Origin: Methanomethylovorans hollandica DSM 15978
Lineage (GTDB): Archaea > Halobacteriota > Methanosarcinia > Methanosarcinales > Methanosarcinaceae
Direction: 5' to 3'
Length of the DNA stretch: 64,000 nucleotides
NCBI RefSeq assembly: GCF_000328665.1
Contig: NC_019977.1
Coordinates: forward strand, 248,001 to 312,000
Below are positions 45,258 to 53,551 of the stretch, in pieces. Within the stretch, counting starts at the first letter, position 1. Every line of letters begins with the position of its first letter. The position numbers and the translations under genes were made by a program. Under the pieces are notes generated by a model. It did no database searches and was not told the DNA's origin. It saw nothing but the letters and a program-made list of their open reading frames with translations.

Positions 45258-46280
45258 ATGGGCAAAAATTATCTCGATCTTAAGGCTGAGGTCTGGGACA
45301 CAGGCATATGTGCATCTTGTGGTGCATGTGTTGCAGTGTGTCCGGCAGATGCTATATTTTTCAAGACTGGGGAAGAATCCATAAGCCCCTTAAACAATGA
45401 ATACTGTAAGGAAGTTACTGACGGAGTACCATGTGGTGCATGTTATGCTACCTGCCCCAGGCTGGACCCGGCACCAACTGAAGTGTTGGGGCAATATCTG
45501 GATATCTTTTCTGCAAAGGCAGATATTCCTGTTCCGGGAAAACAGAGTGGAGGAGCTGTCACAGCTATTCTGGTGAATGCTCTTGAACAGGGCATGATCG
45601 ATGCAGTGGTCACAGTGGAAGAGGACCCATGGACTCTTAAACCATCGTCAACTGTCATCACATCGGAAGATGTGCTTATCAATCAGGCCGGAAGCCGTTA
45701 CAACTGGTGGGTGCCACTGGTCTCTTCTCTGAAAGAGGCTGTCATCACCCGTAAGTATAGAAAAGTTGCAGTTGTGGGTGTGCCCTGTGTGGTGCAGGCT
45801 GTCAGAAAAATGCTTGATAGCGACCACGACCTCTTAAGACCATTCAGGCGTTCCATTCGCCTGGTTGTAGGACTTTTCTGTACTGAAACCTTCGACTACG
45901 AGAAGCTGGTAGAGGAAAAACTGATCCGGGAGCGCAGCATTGAACCTCTGGACATGATCCGCTTTGATGTGAAAGGGAAGCTGGAGATCACCATGAAAGA
46001 TGGTAGTCTCACAATGATACCGTTGAAAGATGTTGATGACTGTGTAAGACCAGGTTGCAGGGTGTGTACTGACTTCACTGCTATTTATTCAGATCTGTCT
46101 GCGGGTTCAGTGGGTAGTCCAACAGGCTATACTACACTGATCATACGCAGTACTGCCGGGCAGACTGTTGTACAAAGAGCCATCGAAAACGGTTTGCTTT
46201 CTACAGGGCCTGATGTGGACATACAGGCTGTAGAAAAGCTATCAGGTAAGAAAATTGCAAGAAAACAGGAGAAAATATAA
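45258..46280 (+). CDS. FrhB/FpoF-type F420-binding iron-sulfur subunit
   Basis: A 340-residue member of the coenzyme F420 hydrogenase/dehydrogenase beta-subunit family. It has two N-terminal ferredoxin motifs (CASCGACVAVCPADA, and CGACYATCPRLD after a cysteine) and the FrhB core (KQSGGAVTAILVNALEQG, VVGVPCVVQAVRK, LFCTETFDY). Members move electrons between F420 and flavin or iron-sulfur centres. As the last gene of the glutamate synthase operon it is likely its electron input, giving an F420H2-dependent glutamate synthase; this is inferred from context. It ends convergently with a broken GNAT gene. Confidence 0.85.
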   Translation: MGKNYLDLKAEVWDTGICASCGACVAVCPADAIFFKTGEESISPLNNEYCKEVTDGVPCGACYATCPRLDPAPTEVLGQYLDIFSAKADIPVPGKQSGGAVTAILVNALEQGMIDAVVTVEEDPWTLKPSSTVITSEDVLINQAGSRYNWWVPLVSSLKEAVITRKYRKVAVVGVPCVVQAVRKMLDSDHDLLRPFRRSIRLVVGLFCTETFDYEKLVEEKLIRERSIEPLDMIRFDVKGKLEITMKDGSLTMIPLKDVDDCVRPGCRVCTDFTAIYSDLSAGSVGSPTGYTTLIIRSTAGQTVVQRAIENGLLSTGPDVDIQAVEKLSGKKIARKQEKI

Positions 46281-46361
46281 GATATCACATTTATGGCTGC
46301 GGTGTCTATCCTCTTCCTCGTCGTTCCTAACCATGCTGATAGACACCGTATATCCATCCTT

Positions 46362-46706
46362 TTATGCAATCCTTTCAAGTTCCTGGCACAATGCTGTACT
46401 TATACCCTTTTTCCTTTGAGAGGGATGCACACACATAAGGTTGATGTATGTGTCATTCTCTCCTCTCCAGAACTTGTTGCAGCCAATAACACCGATAACA
46501 TTCCCGGATGGGCCGGATGGGCCACTATGATCTTCTGCTATCAAATAATAGGAATGCTTACCAGTAAGACATTCCCATACCCTTTGATCTATACCATTTC
46601 CCCTCATGCTGAGGGGCGGGTAAAACTCATTGTCTACAATTTCGATGAACCGGCAGAGAGGGTTGTGATCTTCCTGCCGGGCCTGTCGTATCTTAATATC
46701 CGGCAT
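46362..46706 (-). pseudogene. GNAT acetyltransferase truncated by TAA
   Basis: A 114-residue N-terminal part of a GNAT acetyltransferase, ending just after the acetyl-CoA loop (MCVHPSQRKKGISTALCQELERIA). The normal last 40-50 residues with the final strand and the Y-x-x-x-GF motif are absent. Past the TAA (46362-46364) the same frame reads KDGYTVSISMVRNDEEED before losing resemblance, so the stop and decay of the 3' end look recent. The ATG overlaps the glnA2 stop by one base (TAATG), so it was translated with it. Confidence 0.6.
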
Positions 46707-48034
46707 TAAGTTCTGTTAAGATACCTTTCGATCTCCCATTCATGTACCTGTTTTTTATATTCATCCCATTCTGCTCTCGCAAGTCTGAGGATATTGTCAT
46801 GTACATGTGTGCCCAATACTTTCTTGAGCAACTCGTCCTGCTCAAAGTAGTTTGCACTCTCATTGAGGGTACCTGGCAGACTTTCGATACCATTTTCTGC
46901 ACGCTCTTTGAGACTAAGATCAAAAATATTGTAGTCCACAAAATGTTTTGGAGCAGCCTTGTTCTGTATGCCTTCAAGACCTGCTGCCAGTATAGCAGCG
47001 AAAGTAAGATACGGATTGCAGGATGGGTCGGGACTTCTCAGTTCCACACGGGTACTGCTGCCTCTTGCAACAGGTATGCGCAGAAGAGAACTGCGATTAG
47101 CACCAGACCATGCAATGTATACAGGTGCCTCATATCCGGGGATGATCCTCTTGTATGAGTTGACAATGGGATTGGCTATGCACGTGATAGCTTTTATATG
47201 GTTCAGAACACCGGCGATGAAATACCTTGCTGTATCGCTGATCTCCATCTCAGCATCCGGGTCGTAGAAAGCGTTCTTTCCATCCTTTGAAAGGGATAGG
47301 TTGACATGCATACCTGAACCATTGACGGTAGCTATTGGTTTTGGCATGAATGTGGCATGTAATCCATTTATCTTAGCTATCGTCCTGGCGACGTACTTGA
47401 ATGTGACCACATTGTCGGCCATAGTTAATGCGTCCCCATACTTGAAGTCTATCTCATGCTGTCCAAAGGCCACTTCATGATGGGAAGCTTCAATATCAAA
47501 ATCAAGGTCCATGAGTGTGAGGACGATCTCACGTCTGATATCTTCAGCAATGTCCGTGGGTGCAAACTCAAAGTAGCTTCCGTAGTCATGAGGTATGGTC
47601 GTAGCATTACCGTTTTCTTTTTCGAAAAGGAAAAACTCCATCTCAGGCCCTACATTCAAAGTAAAACCCATATCTGCAGCCTTTTCTGTGATTTTTCTAA
47701 GTACATAGCGGGGATCGCCTTTGAAAGGCTCGCCATTTGGCTGGTACACATCGCAGATAATGCGTGCCAGCTTTCCTTTACCATTATTCCAGGGAAGTAT
47801 TGCAAATGTAGTTACATCAGGTTTAAGCAGCATGTCTGACTCGTATATTCTGACAAATCCCTCTATAGAAGAGCCATCAAAGCCGATTCCTGTGGTCAGA
47901 GCTTTTTTTATCTGGGTCACAGGTATTTCCACGTCCTTAACCACACCCTGTATATCTGTGAACTGTAACCTTATGAACTTTATATTATGTTCTTCAATGG
48001 CTTTTAAAACATCGTTTTCGTTCTTAACAATCAT
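46706..48034 (-). CDS. glnA: Glutamine synthetase (second copy)
   Basis: Second glutamine synthetase, 442 residues, on the opposite strand to the first. It has GIGFDGSSIEGFVRIYESDM, NVGPEMEFFLF and GANRSSLLRIPVARG, so the active-site residues are intact. It differs from the first copy throughout and may have another regulatory role, as methanogens often keep two. Unlike the first copy, no GGTA-N6-TACC operator is seen upstream (48035-48180). Confidence 0.95.
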   Translation of the reverse strand: MIVKNENDVLKAIEEHNIKFIRLQFTDIQGVVKDVEIPVTQIKKALTTGIGFDGSSIEGFVRIYESDMLLKPDVTTFAILPWNNGKGKLARIICDVYQPNGEPFKGDPRYVLRKITEKAADMGFTLNVGPEMEFFLFEKENGNATTIPHDYGSYFEFAPTDIAEDIRREIVLTLMDLDFDIEASHHEVAFGQHEIDFKYGDALTMADNVVTFKYVARTIAKINGLHATFMPKPIATVNGSGMHVNLSLSKDGKNAFYDPDAEMEISDTARYFIAGVLNHIKAITCIANPIVNSYKRIIPGYEAPVYIAWSGANRSSLLRIPVARGSSTRVELRSPDPSCNPYLTFAAILAAGLEGIQNKAAPKHFVDYNIFDLSLKERAENGIESLPGTLNESANYFEQDELLKKVLGTHVHDNILRLARAEWDEYKKQVHEWEIERYLNRT

Positions 48035-48560
48035 TAGATCTCCTGTCCAGCAGCATGCACTGCAATCACTTGAGCTATATTAATTAACATCTAAATGAAG
48101 ATAAGATTATTCTTTGTATATTAATGAATTCATACGCATTAAAAAACTTAATCTTCCGCATTTTCTCAAATAAATAGTGATTTTTCAAGATCTTAAACCA
48201 CCCAGTACTGATATGTTTCAGTACATAATTTTTATCAACTATCTTAAAATTTTAATAAATTCTTTATCATATCAAAGATCTCTGCATTATCTTATATCTC
48301 CTGCATTTCTTCCGTTTTCTTCAGTATAGAGTATATTTTCTTAAAAATAAAGTAATTCTATTATTTTTTCATCAACTCTGATGGGTTTACAGAGAATTAA
48401 AAGTTTCAATAAGCAATTACCATGCTTTATTCATCTATTGAAAATGATCTCTAAGATATATTTCCTTAAAAATCTTTTGTAAAGCTTCATTGTTTAAAAG
48501 AGTTGTAAATAATAGTATATCTGTTTTATATTCTAGTTTTCTAATAAAAATTTCTCAAGC

Positions 48561-48586
48561 ATATTTATATGGTAGTTCAATACCAT
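48561..48586 (+). promoter_or_regulatory. TATA box and NrpR-like operator
   Basis: ATATTTATAT is followed at once by GGTAGTTCAATACC (48571-48584). This fits GGTA-N6-TACC exactly, and the palindrome extends to ATGGTA/TACCAT. The expected start is near 48592, so a bound repressor would cover the initiation region. It controls either the lipoprotein gene at 48671 or a small RNA starting near 48592. Confidence 0.55.
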
Positions 48587-48598
48587 TATAGACCTGAC

Positions 48599-48616
48599 AT
48601 CCTGGTCCATCAGGAT
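48599..48616 (+). other. Leader hairpin
   Basis: ATCCTG-GTCCAT-CAGGAT is a perfect 6-bp stem with a 6-base loop followed by TTTTC. It lies just after the expected start from the operator-bearing promoter. It could belong to a short nitrogen-regulated RNA or to the leader of the lipoprotein mRNA. Confidence 0.35.
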
Positions 48617-48670
48617 TTTCTCTGCTGGAAACGAAAATGACCCTTATATAAATATAGGTATCTGAATCAC

Positions 48671-49618
48671 ATGAATCTTAAGGCTATAATTATCATATTT
48701 GCAATAATCTTTGTTATTTTTGCAGGTGGATGTGCGGAGAAGCCTTCCACTCAGAACAGCGGTCCAGATCAGAATATAAATTATGGTCTTGTTCCTCCAT
48801 ATTTCACACTTCTTTCTTCACCTGGTAATATCAAACCAGAAGATCCTGCTCGTCCTGTTATCAGAGATGAAGGAGAGGAGATCAACAAGATCCTCTCAGA
48901 AGCCGTTATGATATCACAGGAGTTAAATTCCAGGATACTGAGTTATGAGAAAGAGGGTAAAGATGTTAAAATGCTTAAGTCTCTCCTGGAAGAATATAAT
49001 ACATTGATCTCCAGTGCAAAAACATATCGGGAACTTGCAGATCAGCATCATGAAGGCTGTACTGACCCGGAATGCCAGACAATTCAAAAGGAACTATATT
49101 TACACCAGTCCAGAGAAAGCCTGAAAAGATCCAATTCAGTCCTGTCGGAGATCTTCAATGAAATGAAAATAATGCTTCCGGGCCATGTTATATTAGGCGA
49201 GGGCTGCACTCTTTCCGGGAAAGGTACCGGCAGGGTGTTGCTTGCAGGTGATGACCTAAGTGCTAATCTTTCTATAAGGAATGGGATATTTTATATAATT
49301 GGTCTTCCTCATAGCTCGGGATCACCTGTAAGCATAGTAGGGAAGTATGAATTCGAAAATTCAGACAACCCTCAAGATCGTGTATCTTATTACAAGATAC
49401 TTGATGCCACAGTGGATATTTCAGCACAAAGGTCAGCTTTTATAGTGGAAGCAAATGAAATATCGCTCATTGTAAAAGGAAATGGCACAATTGATTTCTT
49501 TGGTAACGGTACTTATAGCGTAACATGCCCAGATGGCAGTTTTGATGATATGAGATGGGAAGTACCTGCAGTAAGAAGAACTATTAATAACCCCTCTGTC
49601 TATACTGGTAGCAAATGA
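48671..49618 (+). CDS. Lipoprotein with coiled-coil region (315 aa)
   Basis: Membrane-anchored lipoprotein of unknown function. The signal peptide ends at the lipobox FAGG-C21. Residues about 70-165 are helical and charged with likely coiled-coil character (EGEEINKILSEAVMISQELN onwards). The rest is beta-rich (GTGRVLLAGDDLSANLSIRNG). It overlaps the membrane regulator gene by four bases (ATGA), so the pair is probably functionally linked, perhaps as an external sensor and its regulator. Confidence 0.68.
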   Translation: MNLKAIIIIFAIIFVIFAGGCAEKPSTQNSGPDQNINYGLVPPYFTLLSSPGNIKPEDPARPVIRDEGEEINKILSEAVMISQELNSRILSYEKEGKDVKMLKSLLEEYNTLISSAKTYRELADQHHEGCTDPECQTIQKELYLHQSRESLKRSNSVLSEIFNEMKIMLPGHVILGEGCTLSGKGTGRVLLAGDDLSANLSIRNGIFYIIGLPHSSGSPVSIVGKYEFENSDNPQDRVSYYKILDATVDISAQRSAFIVEANEISLIVKGNGTIDFFGNGTYSVTCPDGSFDDMRWEVPAVRRTINNPSVYTGSK

Positions 49619-50601
49619 AAGCATTTTCCCGTAGAATCGCATTTGCCATTTTGTTAGTCATTCCACTTATAATGACTGCTGGTGCAAGCGCTACCATTCA
49701 TGGTGTAGTGTATGAGTGGAATACATTTCAAGCCATGGAAAATGTAATTGTAAGTGTGAACTCTACTCCAGTGCAATCAATGGTGTGCAAATATGGTACT
49801 TATTCCTTTGAGCTGCCATTGGGAAGTTACAAGATAATTGCAAATTTTTATGAGGACAATAATCTTATATATTACGGGGAGGGCCTCGTGAATATCACAG
49901 ACGAGGGCAGCTATGTGCTCGATATGCTACTTTTTCCTGTTTATTCTCAAAGTACATCTTTTACCAATCTTTCTTCTTCTATGAATGTTTCTTCTTCTGC
50001 CAATGTTTCTTATTTATCTTCTTTAAATGAGTCAATGGATGCTCGGAATGTGACAGCAGGTCAGAGTATTTCTACTTCAGTTAATACTTTTCTTCTAATA
50101 GTTTTAATACTTTTAGTTCTGTTCATCTGGTTAAGGCATCCAACGAATCGCAAAAATACTCCTCACTTTGAACGGCATCATGCAGCAAAGCAAGAAAAGG
50201 TCAAGGAAAAAGTAGCTCTTACACCTGGGACAGTAGTTTTCTCAGCACCAGCTGAGATGATTGAAGTGATGGCAGAAGATTCTGATGCACTGGAGCCTGG
50301 CGAACTATATGAACCATATGATCCCGATGAATTAATGGTTACCGAGCCGGATAACCTTGGGCCGGCCACTTCTGATGATATTCCCAGGGGGCCAATGCCC
50401 GCTGATCTGCAGGAAATACTGGATGTCATTAGTTCGCAGGGGGGACGTATGACCCAGAAAGACCTGCGTGGCAAGCTCAAATATTCAGAAGGTAAAGTGA
50501 GCCTCATGCTTTTTGATCTTGAAAAGCGGGGCATGATCCAGAAATTCAAAAGAGGTAGGGGGAATGTTATTATTCTTATTGAACAGGATCAACTGTCTTG
50601 A
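49615..50601 (+). CDS. Membrane-spanning winged-helix regulator
   Basis: A 328-residue protein with unusual topology. A signal peptide (about 1-26) is followed by a carboxypeptidase-regulatory-like beta domain (IHGVVYEWNTFQAMENVIVSV), a Ser/Asn-rich linker with several N-x-S/T sites, one membrane span (about 158-173), an acidic linker, and a C-terminal winged helix (263-328: EILDVISSQGGRMTQKDLRG..., LMLFDLEKRGMIQKFKRGRG). It resembles archaeal one-piece transmembrane transcription regulators in which the outside domain senses and the inside domain binds DNA. The target is unknown; the upstream lipoprotein overlaps it. Confidence 0.72.
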   Translation: MKAFSRRIAFAILLVIPLIMTAGASATIHGVVYEWNTFQAMENVIVSVNSTPVQSMVCKYGTYSFELPLGSYKIIANFYEDNNLIYYGEGLVNITDEGSYVLDMLLFPVYSQSTSFTNLSSSMNVSSSANVSYLSSLNESMDARNVTAGQSISTSVNTFLLIVLILLVLFIWLRHPTNRKNTPHFERHHAAKQEKVKEKVALTPGTVVFSAPAEMIEVMAEDSDALEPGELYEPYDPDELMVTEPDNLGPATSDDIPRGPMPADLQEILDVISSQGGRMTQKDLRGKLKYSEGKVSLMLFDLEKRGMIQKFKRGRGNVIILIEQDQLS

Positions 50602-50836
50602 TACATAATCTTGTTTTTTGTTCTTTTCTTTTTCTAAAAGAATCCTTTATTCCAACTCTAAAGAGTATTAAACTGCCATTTAGAGGTTTTTTCTTGTTAA
50701 ATTCCTTAACAAAAGGTTCAATTTAAAAACTAACGTATATTTTCTCTTTAAGCTTTAAGTATATTTTTATTATAAAATACCACAAGGAGGTTTGCTGCCA
50801 GGAATATACTGGCGGCTTACCCCTGCACAGCCATAC

Positions 50837-51928
50837 ATGAAAAGAATGCTATTACTTATACTCTTTATATTATTTTCCACATCACATGCTTTTGCAGCAA
50901 CTTATGTGGACTCTGCTGCGATCAACGTTGATATTATAAGCCAGGAACCTAATCCTGCAAGACCAGGCGAAAGCGCTGAACTGGCTCTCAGTGTGCAGAA
51001 CATCGGGAATGAAAATCTAAAGAACATAGTTGTGACTGCACAACCTGATTATCCATTCTCACAGTTAGATGGTGAATCTTTGACCCGGACAATATCCTAT
51101 CTCAATGCAAGACAGGATGATGCTGCAACAGTGAAATTGAAACTAAAGGTGGCCAGTGATGTGCCAGCGGGCACATATGAACTGGACATCGTTACAACGG
51201 ATTCCACAGGTACTACCAAAACCACTACCCTGGATATTGAAGTAAGGGGAAAGGAATACTCTCAGATAGTGAAGATCAGCAAGTCTAGTATAGACTTTGC
51301 AACTGAGGAACAACTCGATTTCTTAGTTACAAATACCGGCAGTTCATCCTTGAAGAACATGCAGCTATCCTGGATGGATACCACTGGTACCATCTTACCC
51401 GTGTACTCGGACAATACCATGTACATAAGCTCTCTGGCAGCCAATGAATCTGTGACTGTAACTTATATAGTGATGGCAGATGTGAATGCTAATCCGGGTC
51501 TTTACCAGCTGGACATCACACTTAAACTAGAGGACTATAACTCCAATTTCAGTAAGATTTCGACAACTGTAGGCCTATTTGTTGGTGGTGGGACTAATTT
51601 TGATGTAGCTTTCTCAGATAATTCTGATGGAGATATATCGTTCTCAATAGCTAATGTAGGTAACAATGAAGCATATTCAGTAAAAGTATCGATACCAAAA
51701 CAGGATCTATACAGCGTATCAGGTAGCTCCTCTTCCATCGTCGGCAACCTCGAAAAAGGTGATTATACAATTGCTTCATTCACTGTTTCACAAGAGGGGC
51801 CAGGAGTCATTCCAAATAGTACTGGTGGTGAGCAGGACAACAAAGGAGCTGTAGGTCTCATATCAGGTGTTATTCCTGCATACAAAGCATCAAAAATGAA
51901 GCCTGTAGCCGCTTTGAGGTATGAGTGA
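50837..51928 (+). CDS. COG1361-type S-layer-like secreted protein, possibly shortened
   Basis: Exported protein of about 363 residues with a signal peptide (MKRMLLLILFILFSTSHAFA) and repeated CARDB/COG1361-type immunoglobulin-like domains (PGESAELALSVQNIGNENLK, EEQLDFLVTNTGSSSLK). Relatives usually end in a membrane anchor; here the frame stops at AALRYE without one, so the C-terminus may be lost. The start is uncertain: a strong AAGGAGG sits at 50784-50790, but it is 46 bases before the ATG and only one base before TTG at 50792. The ATG gives a clean signal peptide and is preferred. Confidence 0.68.
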   Translation: MKRMLLLILFILFSTSHAFAATYVDSAAINVDIISQEPNPARPGESAELALSVQNIGNENLKNIVVTAQPDYPFSQLDGESLTRTISYLNARQDDAATVKLKLKVASDVPAGTYELDIVTTDSTGTTKTTTLDIEVRGKEYSQIVKISKSSIDFATEEQLDFLVTNTGSSSLKNMQLSWMDTTGTILPVYSDNTMYISSLAANESVTVTYIVMADVNANPGLYQLDITLKLEDYNSNFSKISTTVGLFVGGGTNFDVAFSDNSDGDISFSIANVGNNEAYSVKVSIPKQDLYSVSGSSSSIVGNLEKGDYTIASFTVSQEGPGVIPNSTGGEQDNKGAVGLISGVIPAYKASKMKPVAALRYE

Positions 51929-52099
51929 TCATGCCTGCTTTTTAAAAGATAGACAATATGAACAGGCCACTTGTACAGAGGCTGTTACTTTGTGTCATTG
52001 CAATAGGTTATGTGAATATTGTTCGATCATGATTCATTTTCCGTCTATCCGCGACAATTATTTATAATTTTGTAACCCTCATTATAAGGGGTAAACAAA

Positions 52100-52411
52100 A
52101 TGCTTGAGCCGTCATGGGTCTTTGCTCTTAATGCAGAGGAGCTTAAAGAGAATTCTTTAAAGCTTGTGGAGCTTAACGATAAGCCTGTGCTTTTGATCCG
52201 AAAAGAAGGCCAGATCTATGCTCTGTCCAACAAATGCAAACATATGGGTTGTCCTCTTTCAGCTGGCACTCTTGAAGATCACACCCTGAGGTGTTCATGT
52301 CATGGGTGGAGATACGATATTAAGACCGGAGATTATCTTGGTTCCAGGGATATTGTCCTGAAGGTATATGAGAACAAGACCGAGGAAGGTAAAATTTTTA
52401 TATATATCTAA
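52100..52411 (+). CDS. Rieske-type [2Fe-2S] ferredoxin-like protein (first)
   Basis: A small soluble Rieske domain protein, 103 residues. The cluster ligands are CKHMGC (C-x-H) and CSCHGW (C-x-x-H), within a normal fold. No oxygenase is nearby, so it acts as a free electron carrier. It is the first gene of a likely operon with a decayed copy, a second Rieske, glutaredoxin and FTR-type reductase. Confidence 0.88.
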   Translation: MLEPSWVFALNAEELKENSLKLVELNDKPVLLIRKEGQIYALSNKCKHMGCPLSAGTLEDHTLRCSCHGWRYDIKTGDYLGSRDIVLKVYENKTEEGKIFIYI

Positions 52412-52423
52412 TAAAAAGGAAAG

Positions 52424-52564
52424 GTGTCCTCTATAGATGATCAATGTATTCAGATGTGGTGTCCACCCGAGGATGGGGTACTCGATGGTTTTGTCCTTAA
52501 ATATGGCTGTCATAACTGGGGTTTCAATATAAGGACCGAGAAGAACGCGGACACAGGTATATGA
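52424..52564 (+). pseudogene. Decayed Rieske domain fragment
   Basis: A 46-codon frame from GTG at 52424 aligns with the middle of the second Rieske protein. DQCIQMWCPPEDGVLDGF corresponds to NKCVHMECPLSKGELEGY, and LKYGCHNWGFNIRT to IKCPCHDWRFDIRS. The first histidine ligand has become Gln (CIQM for CVHM) and the cysteine before CH has become Tyr-Gly. The N- and C-termini are missing, so it can no longer hold a cluster. Confidence 0.7.
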
Positions 52565-52604
52565 AGGTAATATTTCAATAATTATTTAAATAACGGAGGT
52601 TTGC

Positions 52605-52928
52605 ATGTCTGAGGGAAACTGGGTTTATGTACTTGAAACGGCAGAGCTGGTAGATGGTGAAAAGAAAGCTCTGGTTGTAGATGGCCAGAGAATAGCACTG
52701 ATCAAAAAAGGTAATGAGCTTTTTGCCATCTCAAATAAATGTGTACATATGGAATGCCCTTTATCCAAAGGTGAACTTGAAGGATATATTATCAAATGCC
52801 CATGCCACGACTGGAGATTTGATATCCGCAGCGGAGAGTTCCTTGATGCAAGGGAGCTTAAGGTTGATGTCTATGAACTGCAAGTATCTGATGGTAAGAT
52901 ATATTTAAAAATAAAAGGTGAGAACTAA
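52605..52928 (+). CDS. Rieske-type [2Fe-2S] ferredoxin-like protein (second)
   Basis: A 107-residue Rieske protein with ligands CVHMEC and CPCHDW and an extended N-terminus. CGGAGG precedes the ATG, a strong site. The glutaredoxin ATG uses the last base of its stop codon. It is the intact duplicate in the Rieske series. Confidence 0.88.
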   Translation: MSEGNWVYVLETAELVDGEKKALVVDGQRIALIKKGNELFAISNKCVHMECPLSKGELEGYIIKCPCHDWRFDIRSGEFLDARELKVDVYELQVSDGKIYLKIKGEN

Positions 52929-53176
52929 TGAAGAAGGTAATGATGTATACTCTGAGTACCTGTCCTTGGTGCAAGAAAAGCAAGAGTTTCTTTGCCGAGA
53001 AGAACATTCCTTTTGAATTCATAGATTATGATAAGGCCAGTGAGGAAGAAAAGCAAAAGATAAGGGAAGTATGTTCTACATATGGAGAAGGTATAGCTTT
53101 CCCGTTCGTCATAATCGGTGATGATGCTGTAGTGGGATACAATCCTCAGAAATATATGAAACTCCTGGAATCATGA
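52928..53176 (+). CDS. Glutaredoxin-like protein (NrdH type)
   Basis: An 82-residue thioredoxin-fold protein with active site STCPWCKK near residues 10-17 and the cis-proline IAFPFVIIGDDAVVGY. The CPWC site and length are like methanogen NrdH-type redoxins, which receive electrons from ferredoxin:disulfide reductase rather than glutathione. The FTR-like gene lies 12 bases downstream. Confidence 0.9.
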   Translation: MKKVMMYTLSTCPWCKKSKSFFAEKNIPFEFIDYDKASEEEKQKIREVCSTYGEGIAFPFVIIGDDAVVGYNPQKYMKLLES

Positions 53177-53188
53177 AGAGGACTCGAG

Positions 53189-53542
53189 ATGGATGTGGAG
53201 AAAAGAAAGCAAAGGCTCAGGGAAATGTTCCAGAGGGTGGTGGATCCTCTGGGGTACAAGTTCAGCCCTGATGAAGAAATAGTGGATTTCCTGCTGGAAC
53301 AGGAAGTCATGCTGGAACAGGAGCATGGTCATCCCTTCTGCCCCTGCCAGGGCCTTACGGGAGAGCGAGAGCTCGATATGAAGATCGTATGCCCGTGTAT
53401 CCCATTTCACAGAGCTCATTTCGATGCAATGAAACGCTGCTGGTGTGGTCTGTACGTGCATAAGGACGTTGAGGACCCGGATAGTCTGGTACAGATCTCA
53501 CGTTGTGAGTTCGAACAGATGCAAAAGGAGGGTAAGGTATAA
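53189..53542 (+). CDS. Ferredoxin:thioredoxin/disulfide reductase catalytic subunit
   Basis: A 117-residue FTR catalytic beta-chain homologue. It has the three cysteine pairs that build the 4Fe-4S cluster with adjacent disulfide: FCPCQG, VCPCIP and CWCGLY. It lets reduced ferredoxin reduce a protein disulfide, probably the glutaredoxin encoded just before it. The context with two Rieske proteins suggests a redox or repair role under oxidative stress. Confidence 0.9.
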   Translation: MDVEKRKQRLREMFQRVVDPLGYKFSPDEEIVDFLLEQEVMLEQEHGHPFCPCQGLTGERELDMKIVCPCIPFHRAHFDAMKRCWCGLYVHKDVEDPDSLVQISRCEFEQMQKEGKV

Positions 53543-53551
53543 TAAAGGAAG

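Larger units (their letters stand above)
48035..48670. other. Long AT-rich intergenic region with two promoters
   Basis: 636 bases with no protein gene that I can support on either strand. The first 500 bases are very AT-rich with many stops. The last 110 contain an NrpR-like operator with its TATA box, a small hairpin, and a second TATA box (TTATATAAATATAG, about 48644-48657) close to the next gene. Confidence 0.6.
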
